In this document: piece by piece, positions 56,509 to 64,000 of the stretch
Position numbering within the stretch: the first letter of the stretch is position 1
Layout: every line of letters starts with the position of its first letter
From: Poa pratensis
Lineage: Eukaryota; Streptophyta; Magnoliopsida; Poales; Poaceae
DNA length: 64,000 nt
Reading direction: 5' to 3'
Assembly (NCBI GenBank): GCA_947311845.1
Contig: CAMZMU010000096.1
Location: forward strand, 20,250,288 to 20,314,287
Translations under genes and position numbers: made by a program
Notes under the pieces: generated by a model
The model's input: only the letters and a program-made list of their open reading frames with translations
Databases searched by the model: none
What the model was told of the DNA's origin: nothing

Positions 56509-59500
56509 CTAACACAGACACCCGCCAGCACAGCACGGGTTACCGCACCGGGCGCATCGACATCCCTCTGTACAGTTTTTGCACGACCAAACGCACCCGC
56601 AGGAACATTCGGGGCACGAAGGCTTTGGACAGCTGAAGCACGACTCGCCGCTGCAGCAGCCTCCTTTGTCGCAGCAGGACGACTGGCACTTGAAGCAGGA
56701 AGGCTGCCCCTTGCAGCACGACAGCTGGCAGTTGAAGCATCCCGCGGAGGAGCATTTGAGGAGCTTGAAGCAGCTGAAGCAGCCCGTGCATCGAGGGCAG
56801 CTGCAGCATTGTTCGTCACAGCAACTGCAGCTTGGCTTGCAATCGCAGCAGATGCATCCCGGTTTGCATTCACCGCAAGGGTTACAGCCGCTGCTGCAGC
56901 ATGGTTTGCAGCTGCAGCTAGGGAGGCTGCAGCAGCTGCACTGGGATTTACAGCATGAGGAGATGTTGGAGCAGCCGCAGTCTGGTTTGCAGCATGATGG
57001 GATCTTGAAGCAGCTGCAGTTCGGACTACAGCAGGAGCAACTTGGTTCGCAGCATGAACAGTCAAAGCACCTTGGTCTTTTGCACTTGGGTAAGCATTGG
57101 CAGGAGCAGCAAAACCATGAAGCACATAAGCACAATTTTGATCTGCAGGACAAACATTTTCCCCAAATTTATGTTTAGTGCTGTCAGACTCATAGTATTC
57201 ATAATTTTGCCAGATGTCAACTAGTAAAGGTGATGATTTTTCTTCAATACACCTACCACACCAGGGCTGCTTTAGGTTAACAGATGAACACTGCACCCTT
57301 ACCATAATGACATGAAAATTTGACCTCTCTTTTCTTACAAGAAAGTTTATCCTTAAGATTCATACGAAGTTGTATCAATTGTTGTAAAGTGTTTGTGTAC
57401 TATACTGGAATAAAGGTTATGAGTTCTGGGCTAATAACTGTCATGGCATATCAAAATACTGCAGCATCAATTTTCACACAAATTCTGTGACATCAGTACC
57501 AGCAAATATAGCCTCAGTATTCTCATAAAATGGTGGGGAGCTGATATAAATTAGTACTACAAACTACAGAAGTAAAAGTGGCAAAAATTATGCCTGTTGG
57601 TTCATAGTCAAAATCAAGACTACGCGTATCAAACTAGTTTTCCAAAGAAACCCAAGGTTGAAAATATAGCGATCTACTGGTTCGCTCATGTAGATGTGAG
57701 GGTGTTATTAATTTGTATTCTCCGGACAGAATATAGGAAGCCACTAGTTCACTTAATTCCCTTTTGACATTCAGAGGGAAATTATAGAAAGCCACGAAGC
57801 CACTACTTTGAGTGTATTTTCTCTTAAACTCTTAATTGATGAATCCAACATGAATGATTATCACAACAAAATGCCTGAAAGCAATGTAGGAGGGAACGTT
57901 ATACCTGATCCACCAATAAAGACGGCAGGAACGGTGCTTTCTTTTCTTACTGGAAACAAATGGTGTCATAAAAGTATTGTACAAGGATATTAGCACCAAT
58001 GCTTTGCAAAAGAATTATATTTGGGTGTTCGAGTGCAGAGGGCCGTACATTGGTATTAGTGGGTCCTGTTTTGTACCAACAAACTCATTTACCCTGAAAA
58101 GTATTGTACAAGGATATTAGCAGCAATGCTTTGCAAAAGAATTATATTTGGGTTCAGAAAGAGAATTTAGCTCTCTGTTTCAGCAATTTCAACTTCAAGA
58201 GCAATATCATGTAACAGTAACACAACCCAGCATTAGCACTAAAATATAATATTTTCAGAACTTGCACAAACGAAACGTAGAAATGTTCGTATGGTGAATC
58301 TTGTGATGCAAGTGTTTTTGTTTGGTGAGTTGTTGTGGCAAAAATCAGCTTACATTGTTTCCCTAAAAGTAGTATCCATTATGAGGAGGTACCATCTAAA
58401 TAACTAAATCCAGACATATGGGATATGGCAGCATCTTTGCATTTCAAATATGAAAATGTTACGCCATTCATAAAATACAGAAACAGAAAGTTGCATGCAT
58501 ACAATGAACAGAAAATTCAACCTGAACTTAATTTGTCCAACAAATTTGAAGTGAAATGTCAGTTTGCAAAGCAGGGAGGGCAATAGTGCATACTCTTTCA
58601 AGCATCCAGAACGTGATACTGGTTGAGCTCCTTCAAGTAAATGTAGCTCGTCCTGCAAAACGAGGTTAATGTCAAACCTCCTTCATGAAAGCACTAAATT
58701 TTTCAGCCTCGAGAGCAGCTTTGCATGTTCGAAATGAAGTAGAAATTACAAAGACCTCAAACCTTTCAAAGGAAAAATAATACTGGTACAGAAAAATATA
58801 GCTAAAAAATAACGGGCAAAAATCACAGGTATGATTAGTGTAAGTGTAGGCCACGTCAACAGAAAATGTAATGTGAACTCAGAGCATCTGACTGGCTAAA
58901 TTAAGGTTGCCCGTGGTACTAACAAATCGATGCTTAAAAGCAGCAATGATAGTCTCGACTAATCGACTTAAGGCTCCTGCTTTACGGCGACAACTCCAAC
59001 ATCTTTCTGAAAAACAAAGTGATGATTCTAAAGCAACTAGCAGCATAAAGAAGAACCCCGTCACCTGAACACCTTCGGAAACCAGCCCCTCGAAAGCAGA
59101 GCCCCCTGTGAAGCTAAAATCTTCTCCCCACATGGTAAAAAAACACAGAACGTACTAGTAGCACATAAAAAGCCCCAAAACCGGATGGCGGCCCATCAGC
59201 ACCCACATTTGTGCTAAGCCCTGTCAAAAATGCCTGAGCAGTGACCAGGAGGCCTGGCGTGTGCGTGTCGAACCAGCGAGAGCGGAGACACGACAGTGCT
59301 TCCATGCCTGACAAGACCACTCGCTCTTCACCATCACTGGTCACTGCCCATGCGTTCTTTTCCCACAAGGAACCGGGGCAGATACGACAAAGGTACATCC
59401 ATGGCGGGCACACCCAAAGAGGGCAAAAGCCTGCCCCGCCTCGGATTTGATTGCGCTGCGCTTCGCCGCCCCATTGTTGTGTATCCCCGACGCAGTGCGC

Positions 59501-60787
59501 ACTAGGCTCGAATCCCCAAACCGAACCGAATTAAAATAACCCTAGATGCAGGTTTAAAAATGGTTAAACAACGAACCGTACTACTGCCTATCAGAGGATA
59601 GAAAATTAACACCGACATCACACCGGCAACCGCTAGTGGAAGTACTACTACTGAGCGCCCGAGGGGGCTTAGACGAACCTGGTCGTCTCCCTCCTCGTTC
59701 CCTGTAGCGAGTGAGGCGATTTTTTAGATCTCCCTGGTCGAACCACCTCTCGCCGTCGATCCGACGGATCCCTCGCCCTCCGGCGGCCGCTCCGGCGGCG
59801 CGAGGGTGGGGGATCCCCGCATCACGGGTGTAGATAGGGTAGGCTCTTTTGGGGCAGCCGGCGGCGCCGTGGAGGCGGTGGTGGCGCTGGTGTTGTTTTT
59901 GGTGCAGGTGTGTGTCCTCTCCGGCGACGGCGCTCGGTGGAGCTCCGTGGCGGCGCACCTGCTCCCCTGGCACCCGCGGATCGGTGGATCCGCGCCGTGC
60001 TTCGAGCCTCTGCCAGATCCAGTGTGGCGGCTTCCGTCCTGGCGGCGGCTCCGGTGGAGATGCAAGGCGGCTGTTGCGGGGGCGTGTGGTGCGGTGGTGG
60101 ACGGTTCGCGGCGCTGGTCGCGGATCGGGAGCGGACGGTGCTCGGGGCCCGGCCCCGGCCGATGGTCTTTCATCGACTTCAGATTCTGCTCGTCGGAGCA
60201 GATGGTTGTTGCGGCTCTGCAACGTCTCTGGACTAGGAGTTCCTCCGCTCCTCGGGTGAGGGCTCCAGACGGTCGCTGCCCTTCGTCGCCGGCGGCGGTG
60301 GAGGATGGCCGTGGTGGAGTTTCTCGAGCTGGAAGAAAGGTTGCCGCAGCAGTGGCGTCTTCTGTATTCTCCTTTTTTCCTTACTTGTATTGCTCCTGTA
60401 TTTCTGTTTGGTTCGTATGAATACTAGTATGGAAAAATCAAAAAAAAAAAAAGTACTACTACTGCTAGCGGTCTACAACCTCGTGTGTTTGTTTTATTTC
60501 TGCAGTTGCGCGAGGGCCGAATCGGATCTCGTTTTAAAAATCGGGTGAGGAAAGTCAAAAGGAAGACGGACGGAGCAATGAAGCCGTAGCGCGCGCGCCG
60601 AGGTGCACGCGGCCGTGGCGCCTCAGTCACTGAGACGGTCAGACAGACTGACCTTGAGGAAGGTGATCTCGCGGTCGAGGATCTGCACCTCGAGCTGCAT
60701 CCGGCGGCGGCCGCACATGTCCGGGTACCTCGGCGGCGACCTGGGCCGCGGCGGCTCCACCAGCACCACCGCCGCCTCCTCCCCCAT
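56509..60787 (-). CDS. DEP1: DEP1 orthologue, atypical heterotrimeric G-protein gamma subunit
   Basis: Predicted 305 aa from five minus-strand exons: 60787-60653, 58652-58594, 58093-58049, 57949-57905 and 57142-56509, all GT-AG with consistent phases. The N-terminus [20 protein letters not shown] and the Ggamma-like helix ([52 protein letters not shown]) match rice DEP1. Residues 95-305 are the Cys-rich tail, ending CEGCRC-like repeats and [11 protein letters not shown]. In rice (426 aa) the protein partners the G beta subunit at the plasma membrane and sets panicle density, grain number and nitrogen response; C-terminal truncation alleles are gain-of-function. This copy is full length, with the shorter tail usual for Triticeae. 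Intron 1 is 2.0 kb and holds a retroposon. An in-frame ATG 18 codons upstream (60841) could extend the N-terminus. Confidence 0.95.
59654..60451 (+). mobile_element. Non-LTR retroposon in DEP1 intron 1 (798 bp)
   Basis: Flanked by AGTACTACTACTG (59641-59653, 60452-60464), with a 12-nt A-tail at its right end; it lies antisense to DEP1. The body is GC-rich with an open frame 59806-60420 of low-complexity look and no reverse transcriptase. In architecture it resembles the retroposon at 14228-15882. Confidence 0.85.
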
Positions 60788-61190
60788 CTCGTCCTGTGTC
60801 TCGGGCTCAGCTGCTGCTACCGGCGCGCATTGGGGGCGCAAGCTAGGTGGGAGCCAGCCGTCCGGCCGCAGGAGCGAGAGCGGTAGTAGGCGGTGGAGGC
60901 GGAGGTGTCGGTGGTGGTGACGTAGGAACCGGGCCGCGGTGGTGCGGGTGGTGGGGCCGAGGGAGCGTGGGAGGCGGCGCGCGGATGGGGAGCAGTTGCT
61001 GGCTGGCTAGCTCGTGCGTGTGCGACGCGAGGAGGATGAGGGGGAGGAGGAAGCGGAGGCAGAGGAATAGCAGGCGGAGGCGAGGAGTCTCTGCTTGCTG
61101 CTGCTGCCATATAAGCCTGCGCTGCGCGGGCAATAATAGCCGGGTGGGGTTTAGCTTAGCCGCGGCAGTCAGGGGTGGGGTTTAATGAGA
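60788..61190 (-). promoter_or_regulatory. DEP1 5' leader and proximal upstream region
   Basis: GC-rich with many ggcggaggc-like repeats on the plus strand, usual for a cereal 5'UTR/promoter. An upstream in-frame ATG is at 60841. No clear TATA box was seen, so the transcription start is unknown. Confidence 0.4.
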
Positions 61191-61426
61191 GAGAAAGGAG
61201 ATCCAAGCGGAGACTGTGTGGGTTTGTTTGAGTGTGCTGTGCCGCTGGGTCCGACCTGTGGCATGGGGGCTGGGTGGCGCGGCCGGAACACGATGATGAG
61301 TGCTCCCGCCAAGGTATGTTCCCGCTGGATAGACGTTGTTGAATGCAAGCGACGTAATTTTGGTTCAAGCATCCATCCAACAGTAGGAGTACTACATGTT
61401 TGATTGCACTTGCACGGTGGTTAATA

Positions 61427-61685
61427 CTCCCTCTGTTCCAAATTAGTTGACTTGAGTTTGTCCAAATACGGATGTATCTAGACACTATCTAGACACTAAA
61501 CAAGTATAGATACATCCGTATTTGTATAAACGCAAGTCAAGTACTCTCTCCGTTCCAAATTACTTGACTTTGGTTTATTTAAATACGGATGTATCTATAC
61601 TTATTTAGTGTCTAGATGCATTCGTATTTGAACAAAGCTAAGTCAAGTAATTTGAAACGGAGGGAGTAATTTGGAACGGATGGAG
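61427..61685. mobile_element. Stowaway MITE (outer), interrupted
   Basis: Starts CTCCCTCTGTTCCAAATTAG and ends aatttggaacggatggag, with TA at 61425-61426 and 61686-61687. Removing the inner MITE and one TA leaves a 134-bp element with near-perfect ends. Confidence 0.9.
61544..61666. mobile_element. Stowaway MITE (inner), nested in the outer
   Basis: Starts CTCTCTCCGTTCCAAATTAC and ends in its inverse GAAACGGAGGGAG, with TA at 61542-61543 and 61667-61668. It belongs to the same family as its host (shared tacggatgtatct and gtgtctaga). Confidence 0.9.
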
Positions 61686-61687
61686 TA

Positions 61688-62476
61688 ATGGCCATCGATC
61701 ACTCGCTGCCGGCCGGTACACCCAAGGTCGGCCTCCCAGTGGTAACAAGTGGAAACAGTAGGAGGAGTAGTGCCACTGCTGCGGACGGACGGACGGACCA
61801 CATTGATTGCACGCTTGGCGAACGGCAGCAGCAGCGTCCTGACCCATCACGTACTCCACCAAAAGCGTGAGATATGGCCGGCGCATCCCGAGCCGGGCGT
61901 GCGTACGGACGGGCTCAAGACAGAGAGCTAGGCCCGGCCCTGGGCCTCCGCTCGACAAGGACGCAACGCAGCCCACACACACTTATCCGCACGCAGCTCG
62001 CCTCGGCAGCCACTGACACGTCCACGTCCGCCCGCGCTTGGTTGAGATGGGCGCGCCCCCTAGTACTGGCTAGTCCTACTAGAGCCGTCCGTAGGACTTG
62101 TGCACGCGGGCCCGAGGTAGCGCGCGCAGAGGCGTGGGCCCCTGGATCGGGTTGCCCGATTTGAAACGGGCAAGCCGGATCAATCAATGCTTCACCACCG
62201 GCTCCTCCGCCGCAGTTCGCCGCTTCTCTTCTCCGACCCTGCTGCTGCTGCTGCTGCAGCGCCGCTGGTGGTCTGGGTAGTTCTATTTCCGAGTAATTGC
62301 TGTCACGCGGTGGCGCTGCTGCGACGCATCGCATGTGCAGCCAGCGTGCATGCGCCCAGACAGATTTTTGCGAAGTGTTCTGCTGATGCATTTTGCGAAG
62401 AAACCATGTCTTCCAATTCTGGGTCTGGGCGACTGCAGCGCTACGCTGTTCATCCGGTGTCATCCCAGCCATCGAA
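61688..62476. other. Intergenic, nothing recognised
   Basis: GC-rich with long accidental frames (for example minus 62598-61915). The (CTG)n-like run near 62240-62260 is a short microsatellite. Confidence 0.4.
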
Positions 62477-62479
62477 TAC

Positions 62480-62590
62480 TTTTTTTTTTTAGATAAAGAG
62501 TATATATTAATATCGCGATGATACCAATTACACCCAGCCTCTGCAACAACGCGTGCCCTAGCGACCCCACGGATGCACACAGCCAGGGGC
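62480..62590 (-). mobile_element. LINE-type 3' end (minus strand)
   Basis: The T-run at 62480-62491 is followed by agataaagagtatatattaa and by ccaattacacccagcctctg. Read on the minus strand this is the 3' end of a common Triticeae non-LTR element (ggctgggtgtaattggtatc, then an A-tail). It is strongly 5'-truncated; no target duplication was found. Confidence 0.55.
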
Positions 62591-63100
62591 GGCGCCACCA
62601 GGGGGGCGAGGTGGGGCGGCCGCCCCCCCTCAACTTTTGTGATTTTTTTGACTATAGGTATTCAGTATGTATATACGCTCAATATACGTCAAAGTGAGGG
62701 ATAAAAAAAAGAAAAAAACTAGCAGAACGATCGTCTCTAGTCTGACTCGACCAAACCCTCGCTCCCCTCGGTCTAGGACTGACTCGGTCGATCCCTCGCA
62801 GCCTCGCTTCTTCGATTCCCCACCAACCCAATCCCTAGCTCGCTCCGCGCCTCCGCCATGCTCCCTGCTCCTGCTCGTGCTCGATCCGCCGCCGCTCCTC
62901 CCTGCTCCTCCCCTGCTCGATTCCCCAGCCCTGCTTCTCCCCTGCTTGATTTCCCAGCCCGTCGCTCCTCCCTCTGCTCCATTCCCCTGACTCGCGCCGT
63001 CGCAAATCCCACGCCCTGCCCGCCGCGAAGCCCCGACGCCCCGCCGCCAGTCCCTGCCCCAGCGCAGCTGCGTCTTGTCTCTGCTTTGGGCGGCCGGCCT
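62591..63100. other. Region without recognised gene
   Basis: Begins with ggggcggcgccaccaggggg, a composition typical of grass transposon ends, then Ser/Pro-coding C-rich DNA open in several frames. No gene could be supported. Confidence 0.35.
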
Positions 63101-64000
63101 GTGGGGACCCCGGACTAGCTGTCCGAAATACCCGATTATGCTTAACACAACGATCCCGTGATCAGTCTGTCGTTGCACATAATCCGAATTGGATACCAAA
63201 GTTTACATCCATTACAGTACCGAATAAAAAGTCTTACATAAATGGTCATTTAGACCAAGTTCTTACATAGGTGCCTTCATGGGCCAAACCAGATATATCA
63301 GCGGAAGCTACGGCGTAGTAGACATCAGATTCTAACGATGACAACCCGATAGGCAGCTGACTTGTGGAGATCCTTAGTTGGCGTAGAAGTCGCCATATTC
63401 CTGCTCGGCGTAGTGCTCCTCCTCGTAGTCTGGCTAGGACAATAGCCAGGGACGAAACCAATATGAGTACATTTGAATGTACTCGCAAACTACCCCAACA
63501 TGAGTATGCACTTTTATTTGTTTTAAAACATCTCTATATCTTTATTGAAAAAGGTAAGAAGAGTTTTATAACCATCTTTTGAAAGAAGTCACCATCTCAT
63601 TTTGTTTCTCAAAAACTCCTCATTTTCATGACCATGGCTCACCATAGTCCATTTATTCCCACAACTCCTACCACTTCATTTGGCATAGCTGTGTAACCCC
63701 ATCACCATTTCAATTTCTTTTAAACTTAAAAGCTTTTCCAAAACTTGCACATGGTCAAAGTAGGGTCTCCCAGCTGTCCATATCCGAGGACTCGGCTATT
63801 CGAATAGTTTTAACTCTCTGCAGAGGTAGCACGCTTTTATCCCACATCCATCCGGCAGCTCATCGTGTCCGCCACGTCTCGCCATACAGGTGTATGCGAA
63901 GTAAGCCGCCGACCATAGCCTGTCCTTTGCTCATGCTAGTATAGGATCCTACCGCTACGAAATTATCATCCTTTCCATCAACACCCAGTCCAGATTCCCC
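63101..64000. mobile_element. LTR-like element, right end outside window
   Basis: Starts TGTGGGGACCCCGGACTAGC directly after GC-rich DNA. It continues as uniform sequence of different composition to the window edge. TG start and the abrupt boundary suggest an LTR; no TSD can be tested. Confidence 0.5.

Noticed and set aside
56400..57305. 301-aa Ala/Ser-rich minus-strand ORF
   Set aside because: It is the shadow of the DEP1 Cys-rich exon in another frame.
61915..62598. 227-aa minus-strand ORF
   Set aside because: It crosses a LINE 3' end and its A-tail and shows no domain; probably compositional.
62583..62640. CAGGGGCGG start resembling a hAT terminus
   Set aside because: No inverted partner or 8-bp duplication was found within the window.

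Overview
The window looks like a piece of a Triticeae (wheat, Aegilops or barley type) nuclear chromosome. The evidence is a handful of intron-containing plant genes in a sea of nested retrotransposons, TA-flanked Stowaway MITEs, TAA-flanked PIF/Harbinger elements, and a clear orthologue of the grass Ggamma gene DEP1. DEP1 lies on the homoeologous group 5 long arm in Triticeae, so that is the likely origin (inference). No CRISPR, rRNA or convincing tRNA gene was seen.

Layout. 1-1420: the right part of an LTR cut by the window edge. 1421-11100: intergenic DNA with Stowaway MITEs, a Helitron 3' end, a LINE fragment, an AT-rich dispersed repeat and two back-to-back PIF/Harbinger elements sharing one TAA. 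11100-17450: 5' flank of the first kinase gene, carrying a Tourist-type element split by a GC-rich non-LTR retroposon. 17716-20059: RIPK-like cytoplasmic kinase gene 1 (four exons). 20160-22640: a degenerate 1.3-kb tandem duplication behind it. 23024-38652: a Ty3/gypsy Tat-lineage retrotransposon containing a second, younger Tat element (24595-34597) and a solo LTR (34884-36231), each insertion with a matching 5-bp target duplication. Both Tat elements carry a spliced ORF antisense to gag-pol, and both have large internal deletions whose junctions contain filler copied from elsewhere in the same element. 38658-46250: intergenic DNA with a hAT MITE, a foldback element, a 278-bp TRIM/SMART LTR element and tandem repeats. 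46495-48510: kinase gene 2, a paralogue of gene 1. 49160-54000: exons of an unrecognised minus-strand gene whose 5' part is tandemly duplicated together with the 3' end of DEP1. 54484-55780: a Harbinger-like element. 56509-60787: the DEP1 orthologue on the minus strand (five exons, 305 aa), with a non-LTR retroposon in intron 1. 61427-61685: a Stowaway MITE inside another. 63101-64000: start of another LTR-like element running off the window.

Function. The two kinases are receptor-like cytoplasmic kinases of the RLCK-VII/RIPK type (membrane-proximal immune and developmental signalling) and share exon lengths and a proximal promoter block. DEP1 is an atypical heterotrimeric G-protein gamma subunit with a Cys-rich tail that controls inflorescence architecture and nitrogen response in rice. 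Nothing in the window shows that kinases and DEP1 act together; they are neighbours separated by young repeats.

The most unusual observations are the templated filler at both Tat deletion junctions, the in-frame chimeric ORF made of a membrane-gene fragment and the DEP1 C-terminus, the nested antisense ORFs, the miniature LTR element, and the kinase-gene segmental duplication. All splice sites, boundaries and ages were read by eye; no database search or transcript evidence was available.
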